From contig JBDRZP010000010.1 of the NCBI GenBank assembly GCA_039804025.1, positions 1 through 64,000 of the forward strand: 64,000 nucleotides of DNA, read 5' to 3'. The notes under the pieces were generated by a model. That model was not told the DNA's origin. It made no database searches and worked only from the letters and a program-made list of their open reading frames with translations. A program made the position numbers and the translations under genes. This stretch comes from a candidate division WOR-3 bacterium. GTDB taxonomy: Bacteria > Hydrothermota > Hydrothermia > Hydrothermales > JAJRUZ01. Within the stretch, counting starts at the first letter, position 1. The number at the start of each line of letters is the position of its first letter. Positions 1-6,988 of the stretch are shown here, one piece after another.

Positions 1-582
1 CTTTGCATGGCATGTATTACAGGCAGGGATTTCAATACTTCCTATCAAACTTACATTATCCAAATTATGACACATTTTACAATTTTTATCACTAAACTTT
101 GCTTCCTCAGAATGTAAAAATCTATAATTCTTGGGGTGAAAAATCGTTAACTTTTCTTCTTTATCAGTATGACAGGTTGAACACAGAAAAGCTACCTTAT
201 TTTCTCTATGACAGTTTATACATTGGCTCATAACAGGATAAGCATAATTTCTCATAGAGAGAAAAACTTCTTCCTCCTTAATTTTTTCGTGACAGATTGA
301 ACAATCAAATTTTGAATGTTTCTTATGAGAAAAATTTGAAATATAAAGAGGGATTCTTTCAATTTTTTCTTTTTTTTCAGTGTGACACTGAGAGCAATTT
401 TCTTCAATTCCGTGACACTGCGAGCATTCCTTATGTCCTGGTAAAAGGTCATCTTTTTGAAACTCAGATTCAATGGCTTTTTCATGGCAGGTTGTGCATA
501 CTATATCCATCTCTATATGTTTTTTGTGGGAAAAGTTAAAATTTTTTTGATTGATCAACAAAAATAAAATTAAAATTTTCAT
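1..582 (-). CDS. Multihaem cytochrome c, partial (C-terminus beyond window)
   Basis: The minus strand is open from an ATG at 582 to the window edge with no stop in the 194 visible codons. It carries eight CxxCH haem-attachment motifs: CTTCH, CSQCH twice, CSICH, CINCH, CSTCH, CKMCH and CNTCH, many preceded by FSHKKH-type distal histidines as in periplasmic multihaem cytochromes. The N-terminus is a short hydrophobic stretch (MKILILFLLI), so export is expected but a cleavage site is not obvious. The ATG overlaps the stop of the upstream barrel gene as ATGA, so the two are probably translationally coupled. Likely role: electron transfer in or across the periplasm together with that barrel. Substrate unknown. 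Confidence 0.9.
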   Translation of the reverse strand, partial: MKILILFLLINQKNFNFSHKKHIEMDIVCTTCHEKAIESEFQKDDLLPGHKECSQCHGIEENCSQCHTEKKEKIERIPLYISNFSHKKHSKFDCSICHEKIKEEEVFLSMRNYAYPVMSQCINCHRENKVAFLCSTCHTDKEEKLTIFHPKNYRFLHSEEAKFSDKNCKMCHNLDNVSLIGSIEIPACNTCHAK

Positions 583-1658
583 TTTTCGTAATTAAATTTT
601 ATACCAAAAAAACCTCTTATATCCTTTTCATAAAGAACATTTTTATAGGCTCTCAATTCAGAAGTAAATTTCAAAAAGCTTGAAAATTTATATTCAAAAC
701 CTAAAATCAAAGAAGAAAGTTTATATATGAGTTCTGAATCATCAAAGGTTTTAAAGGATAATTTAAAGAGAAGATTTTTGTAAGGGTAAAAGAATTCAAG
801 ATAATATAAAACTTCTCTTCTTTCTCCAAGTTTACCGTATCCTCCGCCAAGAGATAAAAACTTATTTCTTAAAATTAAATAAACAAAATCTCTTTTTTCT
901 GAATAATAATTAATTCTATAAAAAAGGGATGGGGTGAAAAATTTTAAACCAGTAAAACTTAAAGAAAGGAAAAATCGCTGATTATTTTTAAGAGGAAGTA
1001 TTTCCTTCAGATATTCAAGAGGTCTTAAAAATGGACTTTCTAAATAGTATTTAAGGTTAAGGAAAATTTTTCTTTTCAGTATTAGATTTGAACTTAACTC
1101 AAATCTCTCAATAGTTTTTTCTTTAAAATTGTAAACTATAGAGACAAAAGGAACTAAATATCTATTCAACTTAAAAGAAATTCCTGCTTCATCTTTATTA
1201 CAAAAAGTTGAAAAAGAAAAATTATTCAATGAAAATTTAATTAAGGTTCCATATAAATAGGGATTATCTTTTAAAAGGACATCCTTTGCTTCAAAGGGCA
1301 ATAAAGCCTTTTTCCCACCATAAAAAGAAAAACTTATTTTTTTAAGAAAAAGGGTTAAGAGAGCACCATCAATAAATGATGAGGCTCCTTCATAAATAAA
1401 GTTTCTTCCAAATTTAAAAGAATATTTTTCTTTTTGATAATTTAAATTGAATCCAAAAATTTTAAATTTTGAAATATCATTTTCATAATAGTTATTTCCA
1501 GAAAAATTTAAAGAGAAACCTTTTAAATAAACATCTTCAAGACCAAAGTTAAGATATGTATATATAGGATAGTATTTTTTTTCATCCACTTCATAAGGAT
1601 AAAGGAAAGAGTTTAAATTTATTCTAAAAGTGAAAAAAATCAAAAAAATAAAATTCAT
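579..1658 (-). CDS. Outer-membrane beta-barrel protein coupled to a multihaem cytochrome
   Basis: A 359-residue protein with a hydrophobic N-terminal segment. The rest is built of alternating hydrophobic/polar strands rich in Phe, Tyr and Leu, ending in a strand close to the C-terminus (FFGIKFNYEK), the usual signature of an outer-membrane barrel. I do not recognise a named family. It sits between a hexahaem lipoprotein gene and an octahaem cytochrome gene and overlaps the latter by 4 bases. By analogy with MtrB/PioB-type porin-cytochrome conduits it could thread haems through the outer membrane. That is inference: there is no sequence match to MtrB that I can see, and no N-terminal CxxC. It could instead be an ordinary porin. 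Confidence 0.75.
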   Translation of the reverse strand: MNFIFLIFFTFRINLNSFLYPYEVDEKKYYPIYTYLNFGLEDVYLKGFSLNFSGNNYYENDISKFKIFGFNLNYQKEKYSFKFGRNFIYEGASSFIDGALLTLFLKKISFSFYGGKKALLPFEAKDVLLKDNPYLYGTLIKFSLNNFSFSTFCNKDEAGISFKLNRYLVPFVSIVYNFKEKTIERFELSSNLILKRKIFLNLKYYLESPFLRPLEYLKEILPLKNNQRFFLSLSFTGLKFFTPSLFYRINYYSEKRDFVYLILRNKFLSLGGGYGKLGERREVLYYLEFFYPYKNLLFKLSFKTFDDSELIYKLSSLILGFEYKFSSFLKFTSELRAYKNVLYEKDIRGFFGIKFNYEK

Positions 1659-1661
1659 ATA

Positions 1662-1700
1662 TTTATAAAAAATAAAAAGGGGAGGATTTGAACCTCCCCC
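1662..1700 (-). terminator. Rho-independent terminator after hexahaem cytochrome gene
   Basis: On the minus strand a perfect 7-bp stem GGGGAGG/CCTCCCC encloses the loop TTCAAAT and is followed by TTTTTATTTTTT. It lies 16 bases past the cytochrome stop. The loop is identical to a canonical tRNA T-loop, but there are no other tRNA arms. Confidence 0.8.
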
Positions 1701-1715
1701 TAATTATTTCTTAAG

Positions 1716-2720
1716 TTATTTTTCTGCGAATCTTTTTTTAGTAAGTGTTGGAAAATTGGCAATTGTATTATCAAGCAAAGAGCGGGCATAAGCTGGGTTA
1801 TGTATAGCCTTACCGTATTCTACAAACTTATAATTCCAGAAAGCACCTGCAAGGGCACGAGAATAAGTTCCTGGAATTGCTCGGTCAGTTGATGGATTTA
1901 AAATACCAGCATTTACAAGCAGTTTTTTAAGTGAATCAAGTTTCGTTTCTATTTCTGCTTCCAAATTCTCAAATTTTGTCTCAGGATCAGAGTGACAACC
2001 AGTACATCCTGATGTTAAAAGTTCGGTTTGACCATGAAATACATAGAAAACATTCATAGTATGTCCTCCTGCTTGAGCACCAAAAGGTTCAGCCATATGG
2101 CACTGAGGACATCCGTCTGTAATACTTGTATAATGGGGATGCTGTTTATTATAAGTTCCAGGGAATTCTTCAAACCCACTATTACCGGAAAGGAGGTTTG
2201 ACATATTGCCATAATGGGGTCCCCAGTAAGGTGAAGTTATATTCACAGGGTCCTGACCGGGCTTAATCATATCAGCATTTCTTGTCTGATGGCAGTTAGC
2301 ACAGAGATTTCCTTCTCCCTGATTATATATTCCTCCACCTGCTCTTAAGGTAACGGGTGATTCTGTTTTAAGTTTAAAATCATCCCATGTGTAAGTTGTA
2401 TGAACATTGTGGCAGGTTCTACAATTTGGGGGTGTGGGATCTATAATTGCTACTGTCGTATCACCACCCTGTAATTTTGTAATAAATCCTTCATGGGTAT
2501 GGCATCCTGCACATGGGTAATTATCCCTTTCAAAATTTCCTCCGAGATAATGGACTGAATTTTCATACTGAATTTCCTTTGCAAGAATTGTGGTATTATC
2601 TGAATGACAGGTTGAACACTTTTCAGTTCCAGCAGGTCCTTGAGGACCCTGTTCGCCTTTACATCCTATTAGTAGGGCAAGGGCAAGGCTTATTAATGCC
2701 CCAGTTATTGTTTTGTGCAT
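1716..2720 (-). CDS. Hexahaem cytochrome c lipoprotein
   Basis: A 334-residue protein starting with a lipoprotein signal (lipobox LLIGC, Cys20) followed directly by a short collagen-like GEQGPQGPAG linker. Six CxxCH motifs follow: CSTCH at about 35, CAGCH at 70, CRTCH at 100, then CANCH, CPQCH and CTGCH. The last 90 residues are haem-free and helical. It resembles the membrane-anchored multihaem cytochromes common in Ignavibacteria and Bacteroidetes metagenomes; acceptor and donor are unknown. A strong Shine-Dalgarno AAGGAGGG precedes the ATG, and the gene has its own promoter and a terminator. It may lie on the outer or inner membrane; the sequence does not decide. Confidence 0.9.
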   Translation of the reverse strand: MHKTITGALISLALALLIGCKGEQGPQGPAGTEKCSTCHSDNTTILAKEIQYENSVHYLGGNFERDNYPCAGCHTHEGFITKLQGGDTTVAIIDPTPPNCRTCHNVHTTYTWDDFKLKTESPVTLRAGGGIYNQGEGNLCANCHQTRNADMIKPGQDPVNITSPYWGPHYGNMSNLLSGNSGFEEFPGTYNKQHPHYTSITDGCPQCHMAEPFGAQAGGHTMNVFYVFHGQTELLTSGCTGCHSDPETKFENLEAEIETKLDSLKKLLVNAGILNPSTDRAIPGTYSRALAGAFWNYKFVEYGKAIHNPAYARSLLDNTIANFPTLTKKRFAEK

Positions 2721-2790
2721 TAAGTCCCTCCTTCGTTTTATATAGGGGGTTATAACCCATTTCCTTGTTTTTAAAATTTATTATTTTTTA

Positions 2791-2820
2791 ATATTAAGAC
2801 AAAAACAAAATGGTTGTCAA
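2791..2820 (-). promoter_or_regulatory. Promoter of hexahaem cytochrome gene
   Basis: A consensus -35 TTGACA (2815-2820) is 18 bases from TAATAT (2791-2796) on the minus strand. The untranslated leader would be about 65 bases, ending in the strong Shine-Dalgarno of the cytochrome gene. Confidence 0.6.
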
Positions 2821-2880
2821 GTTTATGCAATTAATCTTAAATTTTTTAAATTTTCTAAGATTTTAATAAAAAATTAAGAA

Positions 2881-3213
2881 TTATTTTATCTGGTAAAGAA
2901 CTTTACCTTTTTCTGAATATATTTTCATCATTACTTCTCTAACAATCTGAGATGCTTCGAGAACCTCTTTATATTTTAAATTATAGTAAACTATATTACC
3001 TTTTCTTATTTTTTCTAAAATCCCCTTCTCATAAAGTGCTTTAACATGTTGAGAGATATTTGGCGGGGATAATCCCAACTCCTTTGAAAGCTCCTTAATA
3101 GTTTTCGGTCCTTTAGAAAGGGTTTCAAGTATAAGCAATCTTTTTGGCTGTGCTATTGTTTTACAGAACTCTGCCTGCATATAATAAATTTCAGGAAAAT
3201 TTTCATTTTTCAT
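2881..3213 (-). CDS. ArsR-family winged-helix repressor
   Basis: A 110-residue ArsR/SmtB-type protein. The winged helix-turn-helix runs from about residue 22 (PKRLLILETL) through the recognition helix around LSPPNISQHVKALYEKGIL (48-66) to a beta-wing (KGNIVYYNL). The classical ArsR CVC metal site is absent; the only Cys is Cys17 (EFCKTI), so the effector may not be a soft metal. It lies between two cytochrome genes on the same strand, and AT-rich palindromes occur in its own promoter and in that of the octahaem gene, so it probably regulates the cytochromes. The signal sensed is unknown. Confidence 0.88.
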   Translation of the reverse strand: MKNENFPEIYYMQAEFCKTIAQPKRLLILETLSKGPKTIKELSKELGLSPPNISQHVKALYEKGILEKIRKGNIVYYNLKYKEVLEASQIVREVMMKIYSEKGKVLYQIK

Positions 3214-3214
3214 A

Positions 3215-3242
3215 AATTAATAAATTAATTATATTATTAATT
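3215..3242 (-). promoter_or_regulatory. Candidate ArsR operator/promoter (own gene)
   Basis: An inverted repeat AATTAAT (3215-3221)/ATTAATT (3236-3242) flanks the palindrome AATTAATT (3223-3230). A minus-strand -10 TATAAT lies at 3228-3233. ATTAAT elements recur in the octahaem promoter. In DNA this AT-rich such repeats arise easily, so the assignment is tentative. Confidence 0.35.
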
Positions 3243-3246
3243 ATGA

Positions 3247-3300
3247 TAAAAAAACAAAAAGGAGCAAAAAGGGAATTGAACCCAAAATATTTGCCCCTTT
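3247..3300 (-). terminator. Terminator after octahaem cytochrome gene
   Basis: On the minus strand GGGGCAAA (3290-3297) pairs with TTTGCTCC (3261-3268), one G-U pair. It encloses a second small stem GGG-TTCAATT-CCC (3271-3283), and is followed by TTTTTGTTTTTTT. The fold looks like a tRNA acceptor stem plus T-arm without D and anticodon arms. Position just after the cytochrome stop and the T-run favour a terminator. Confidence 0.7.
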
Positions 3301-3313
3301 TAAATAGATACTA

Positions 3314-4357
3314 TCAAAACTGTGGTGGAAGTCTATCAAGCGGTTCAGCAAAAAGAATCTGTTTCAGATCTGCATCATCTTTAAGATGTATCCAATTACC
3401 CTGATTATCTTTTGTTACAAAGGAGAATTTTAAACTCGTTCGCCAATCTTGAGGAACAGGTATAACACCTTTAAAATATTTTAGTTTTAATGAATCAGAA
3501 TTCCACCAGACTGCTGTCATAGTTCCGTTTAAGTTATATTCCTGAACAATTGGGTTATTATGGCATTCATCACATATTGTTGATGGATCAGGTTTATATA
3601 TGGTGTGTCCATAAAAAGGAGCAATTACAACAAAAGCTTTACCCTGATAAGTTATTGACATAATATTACCGGCATGAACCTTTCCATTTCTTTTTACAAG
3701 AAATTTCCAGCCGTGGAATCTGCCATATGCAACTTTCTGACCCTGATTCACTTCAGATTCAAAATGACAGTTATAGCATGTAACAACACTTTTTACATGA
3801 CAGGCTGAACAATCAAGTTTATCATCTTCAAAATTGTCAAGGGCTCCAAGGTGAGAATTATGAGCAGAATTAGATACAATTTGAGTATGACAATCATAAC
3901 ATTTTATATGAATAGCACCTTCAAGCATTGAATTATAAGTTTTACCATCACCATGAACATCTTCCTCTCCATGACATTTAGCACATACAAATCCCATTGA
4001 ACTATGGACATCAGTATAACCCATCAAAATTTCAGCTTTCTGCCTTCCGTGACAATTTAAACAAGAAGCATTAGTAGGAACATCCCCTTCCCTCACATGG
4101 CATGTATTACAGGCATTAGATTCAACATGACAGTTTTTACAGGTCAGGTTATCATAAGGTATATTGGATATATTTTCAAAACCACCATTCTGGGAGGAAT
4201 ACCAGTATGCCATACCAGCTGTTGTTCCATGAAGAGAATTTTTAATTAAATCTGAGGGAGAGGGAGGTGAAGGCTGAAGAGGACATTCCTTTTTTTTACA
4301 ACCACTGAATATAATAAAAACAATTATACCAAGTATTACAGGTATTTTAAACCTCAT
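3314..4357 (-). CDS. Octahaem cytochrome c lipoprotein
   Basis: A 347-residue lipoprotein (lipobox FSGC, Cys20, then a Pro/Ser-rich linker) with eight CxxCH motifs: CKNCH, CNTCH, CLNCH, CAKCH, CYDCH, CSACH, CYNCH and CDECH. Conserved extra histidines (VHSSMGF, VHGDG, AHNSHLG) can act as distal ligands. The C-terminal 90 residues are haem-free. It belongs to the doubled-CXXCH/cytochrome c7-like group; the partner is unknown. Strong Shine-Dalgarno AAGGAGGG. The leader contains a small hairpin, and the promoter overlaps AT-rich palindromes that may bind the neighbouring ArsR protein. Confidence 0.9.
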   Translation of the reverse strand: MRFKIPVILGIIVFIIFSGCKKKECPLQPSPPSPSDLIKNSLHGTTAGMAYWYSSQNGGFENISNIPYDNLTCKNCHVESNACNTCHVREGDVPTNASCLNCHGRQKAEILMGYTDVHSSMGFVCAKCHGEEDVHGDGKTYNSMLEGAIHIKCYDCHTQIVSNSAHNSHLGALDNFEDDKLDCSACHVKSVVTCYNCHFESEVNQGQKVAYGRFHGWKFLVKRNGKVHAGNIMSITYQGKAFVVIAPFYGHTIYKPDPSTICDECHNNPIVQEYNLNGTMTAVWWNSDSLKLKYFKGVIPVPQDWRTSLKFSFVTKDNQGNWIHLKDDADLKQILFAEPLDRLPPQF

Positions 4358-4374
4358 CGCTCCCTCCTTATTTT

Positions 4375-4393
4375 TTAGGGAATTGGACCCTAA
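4375..4393 (-). other. Leader hairpin of octahaem cytochrome mRNA
   Basis: Minus-strand TTAGGG-TCCAATT-CCCTAA is a perfect 6-bp inverted repeat just upstream of the Shine-Dalgarno. Its core is nearly the same as the hairpin in the terminator of the same gene (GGG-TTCAATT-CCC). Role unknown. Confidence 0.45.
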
Positions 4394-4415
4394 AATTCAT
4401 AATGTAAATTTCTTT

Positions 4416-4462
4416 ATTAATATATTAATTAATATTATAACTTATAAATTTCTAAAATTCAA
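4416..4462 (-). promoter_or_regulatory. Promoter and candidate operator of octahaem cytochrome gene
   Basis: Minus-strand -35 TTGAAT (4457-4462) is separated by 17 bases from -10 TATAAT (4434-4439). Overlapping palindromes ATTAATATATTAAT (4416-4429) and ATATTAATTAATAT (4422-4435) cover the start-site side of the -10, where a repressor would block initiation. Confidence 0.5.
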
Positions 4463-4496
4463 AATTCTTTTAAACATATTTTCTAAAAACCGGGAC

Positions 4497-4545
4497 TTGA
4501 AATTTTATTTTTTTAACCCTATATTATTACTATGAAACTTAGTAA
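4497..4545 (+). promoter_or_regulatory. Leaderless promoter with BlaI-type operator
   Basis: TTGAAA (4497-4502), 17-base spacer, TATATT (4520-4525), then only 6 bases to the ATG at 4532, so the mRNA should start at or near the start codon. TACTA (4528-4532)-N7-TAGTA (4540-4544) is a perfect inverted repeat over the start site; the half-sites match those of the BlaI/MecI operator (TACTA-N6-TAGTA). The same TACTA-N7-TAGTA lies at the efflux operon promoter (5801-5817). Confidence 0.65.
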
Positions 4546-4918
4546 ATCTTTAAAACTATTTCTTGGAGAGCTCCAGGCTGAATGTCTTGATATTTTATGG
4601 GATTTAAATAAAGCAACCTGTTTGGATATACTTGAGGTATTTAAAAAAAGAGGGAAAAATTATGCATATACAACTATACTTACTGAAATGCAAAACCTTG
4701 AAAAAAAAGGAATTGTTAAATCAGAAAAAATTGGTAAAAAAAATTTATACTTTCCAGTAATAAGCAAAGAAGAATTTCTAAAGAAAAAAACAGAAGAAAT
4801 ACTTTCCCCACTCCTTGAAGAAGTCCCTCATCTTGTGGCTATGAATTTTATCAAAAAAACTAAATTAAATGAAAAGGAAAAAAGAAAATTAATTGAAATA
4901 TTAAATTTAAAAGAATGA
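4532..4918 (+). CDS. BlaI/MecI/CopY-family repressor
   Basis: A 128-residue winged-helix repressor of the BlaI/MecI/CopY family. Residues 10-75 form the DNA-binding domain, with LGELQAECLDILW and YTTILTEMQNLEKKGIV matching the family's first and recognition helices. Residues 85-128 form the dimerisation helix. Asn105-Phe106 (LVAMNF) aligns with the BlaI/MecI bond cut by BlaR1/MecR1 (Asn101-Phe102), so release by proteolysis is plausible. CopY-type CxC metal sites are absent. It overlaps the protease gene by 4 bases (ATGA). Inferred role: represses itself and the efflux operon through shared TACTA-N7-TAGTA operators. Confidence 0.9.
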   Translation: MKLSKSLKLFLGELQAECLDILWDLNKATCLDILEVFKKRGKNYAYTTILTEMQNLEKKGIVKSEKIGKKNLYFPVISKEEFLKKKTEEILSPLLEEVPHLVAMNFIKKTKLNEKEKRKLIEILNLKE

Positions 4919-5766
4919 ACTTTTTAATAAAAACATTCACACTTTATATTATACTTTCCATCATTATATTAGTTTATAAAGAGCTACCTTTTTCAAAAAT
5001 CAATCTAAGAAAAAAATTCCCTTACCTTCTGATAATAGTTTTTATCCTTTCATTTTTACCATTTTATATTTACTACAAAGCCTTTCTTGACTGTAACTTA
5101 AAATGTCTTATTTTAGGTCCTCTTCCCTTGAATAACAAAATTTTCTTTATCCCCTTAATTTCCTTTACCTTGTTTTTTATTTTATTAACAAAATATCTTA
5201 TAAAAGAACTCAAATACAAAAAATTACCTTTAATTTTGTATGGAAAAAATAAAGAGGGAATCTCTGTAAATGGTATCTTTAAACCCTTTATCTTTATTGA
5301 TAAGACTTTATGGAAATCTCTCTCAAAAAAGGAAAGAAAAATAATCCTTCTCCATGAAATAAACCACATAAGACAGAAAGATACTTTCATAAAGCTTATA
5401 ATTAGCCTTCTTTCAAAAACCTTCTTCTACTTACCCCATTTCTTTTTACTGAGAAAAACCTTTGAAGAAATAGCTGAACTTGCTTCTGATGAATATACAC
5501 TGATAAAAACTTCAGAAAAAGAAAATATTGTTAAAACAATTGCAAAATTATCCCTTATATTAAATTCAAATCTTAATTTTAGTTTTACATCTTCTCCTAT
5601 CTTAAAAAGAATTGACTCCCTGAGTACTAACAGAAAAAGTAAAACAAAATTCTTTTTATTTACTCTTTTCCTTTCCGCTCTTTTTATTACTCTAATATCC
5701 TTCTTCCCCCTTAAAGAAAATTGCGGAATTGACTGCCAAAACCTAAAAACCTTATGCCACTTATAA
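4915..5766 (+). CDS. BlaR1-like M56 membrane metalloprotease (putative metal-sensing antirepressor)
   Basis: A 283-residue M56-family protein with BlaR1 topology: TM1 about 3-21, TM2 36-54, extracytoplasmic loop 55-76, TM3 77-96, cytoplasmic zincin domain with HEINH (147-151) and downstream EIAELASDE, then TM4 about 245-265. The large beta-lactam sensor domain is missing; only an 18-residue tail remains. All five cysteines are in the two predicted extracytoplasmic parts: Cys60-x3-Cys64 in the loop, and Cys270-x3-Cys274 with Cys281-His282 in the tail. I infer a compact metal sensor that cuts the adjacent BlaI-like repressor. The family is clear; the metal role is inference from context and cysteine placement. 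Confidence 0.82.
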   Translation: MNFLIKTFTLYIILSIIILVYKELPFSKINLRKKFPYLLIIVFILSFLPFYIYYKAFLDCNLKCLILGPLPLNNKIFFIPLISFTLFFILLTKYLIKELKYKKLPLILYGKNKEGISVNGIFKPFIFIDKTLWKSLSKKERKIILLHEINHIRQKDTFIKLIISLLSKTFFYLPHFFLLRKTFEEIAELASDEYTLIKTSEKENIVKTIAKLSLILNSNLNFSFTSSPILKRIDSLSTNRKSKTKFFLFTLFLSALFITLISFFPLKENCGIDCQNLKTLCHL

Positions 5767-5800
5767 ATTCCATGAACCTTAAAAATTTTTTAAATTTAAA

Positions 5801-5817
5801 TACTATAATGAATAGTA
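5801..5817 (+). promoter_or_regulatory. BlaI-type operator over efflux-operon promoter
   Basis: TACTA (5801-5805)-N7-TAGTA (5813-5817), extended to TACTAT/ATAGTA. It overlaps a consensus -10 TATAAT (5804-5809). Spacing and half-sites equal those at the repressor's own promoter (4528-4544). The leader to the ATG at 5825 is only about 9 bases. Confidence 0.65.
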
Positions 5818-5824
5818 GAATTGT

Positions 5825-6988
5825 ATGAAAGGCTTAATTTTTTTAACTATTTTTAACTTAACACTTTTTTCTGATACTTTGAAGTTAAAAGAGGCGCTTA
5901 ATATTATCCTTGAGAAGAATCCTGAAATTAAATCTTCATATGAAAAACTGAAGGAAAAAGGTTCAAGAATTCTTCCATCTTTTACTCCACCAAATCCAAG
6001 GATTACTTTTAGAGCAATGTTCATGGAAGAAAATATCTCTATAATGCAAGAAATTCCTCTTCCAACAAAATTAATAACCGAAGGACTTATGGCGAATGAT
6101 GAGTATAAAATGGAATTTTATCTCTATCAGGCAAAAATTCTTGAAATAATAAGAGAGCTCAAGGAGAACTTTTATGAATACTACTTTATAAACAAAAAAA
6201 TTGAAATCACTAAAAATCAAATAGAAATCTTGAATAAAATGAAAGAGATAGCTGAAAGGAAATATGAATCAGGTTCAGCAAGTTTATATGAAGTTCTTAA
6301 AAGCCAGATTGAACTTGAAAAAATTAAAAATGAACTTAGTCTCCTTGAATCAGAAAAAATAAAAATAAGGGAAAATTTAAAGAAACTTTTAAATATAGAC
6401 AAAATTCCTGAAATAACCGAAGAAGTCAATTTTGAAGAAATAAAAATAAATGAAGACTCTTTAATAGAGGTTCTTTATGAAAAAAATCCGCTTTTAAAGG
6501 CAATGGAATTTGATGTAAAAGCAAAAAATAAGGAAAGAATTTTATCTTATCAAAATTTAATTCCTGACCCGATGCCAGAACTTCTTTATAATACAAAAAC
6601 AGGTGAGAAAAAAATTGCTCTCTCTTTTGAAATTCCTCTATTTTTCAGGGAATTTTACGAGATAAAAGAAAAAAATGCAAAACTAAAAAATTCAAAATGG
6701 GAACTTCTAAATACAAAACTTGAATTAAAGCAGGAGTTAGCCTCTCTTATATCCCTTTATAGATCAAAACTTGAAAGATTAAAAATTTTTAAAGATAAAA
6801 TTTTACCAAAAGCTGAAGAATCCTTTATAAGTGCAGAAGCAGGTTACATTTCAGGAAAATTAGACTTTTTATTTTATTTAGAAAGTGAAAAAATGCTTTA
6901 TGAATCAAAAATAGATTACTTTATGATTTTAACTGAACTTTTAAAAATAAAATCAAAAATTGAAGAAATAACAGGAGGTAAATTATGA
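5825..6988 (+). CDS. TolC-family outer-membrane efflux channel (CusC-like)
   Basis: A 387-residue outer-membrane efflux protein with a short N-terminal signal. Two long alpha-helical coiled-coil repeats follow, for example QIEILNKMKEIAERKYESG and KAEESFISAEAGYISGKLD, as in the TolC/CusC fold. It is shorter than E. coli TolC but usual for HME-type CusC-like channels in this group. It is the first gene of the efflux operon, its stop overlaps the next ATG (ATGA), and it carries the BlaI-type operator at its promoter. It should form the outer-membrane exit duct for the CusB/CusA-like pump encoded downstream. Confidence 0.88.
   Translation: MKGLIFLTIFNLTLFSDTLKLKEALNIILEKNPEIKSSYEKLKEKGSRILPSFTPPNPRITFRAMFMEENISIMQEIPLPTKLITEGLMANDEYKMEFYLYQAKILEIIRELKENFYEYYFINKKIEITKNQIEILNKMKEIAERKYESGSASLYEVLKSQIELEKIKNELSLLESEKIKIRENLKKLLNIDKIPEITEEVNFEEIKINEDSLIEVLYEKNPLLKAMEFDVKAKNKERILSYQNLIPDPMPELLYNTKTGEKKIALSFEIPLFFREFYEIKEKNAKLKNSKWELLNTKLELKQELASLISLYRSKLERLKIFKDKILPKAEESFISAEAGYISGKLDFLFYLESEKMLYESKIDYFMILTELLKIKSKIEEITGGKL

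Noticed and set aside
252-539. Overlapping small frames on both strands in the first cytochrome gene
   Set aside because: They are out-of-frame readings of a cytochrome gene whose true frame has eight CxxCH motifs and runs off the window edge.
1679-1699. A tRNA end suggested by GGATTTGAACCTCC
   Set aside because: The 7-bp stem is perfect and closed, the flanks are coding sequence and T-run, and no other tRNA parts are near.
3258-3300. A degenerate tRNA after the octahaem gene
   Set aside because: Only acceptor-like and T-arm-like stems exist; D and anticodon arms are missing and a long T-run follows, so it is treated as a terminator.
4532-5766. A beta-lactam resistance system
   Set aside because: No beta-lactamase or penicillin-binding protein is near, and the membrane protease lacks the beta-lactam sensor domain; the next operon is metal efflux.
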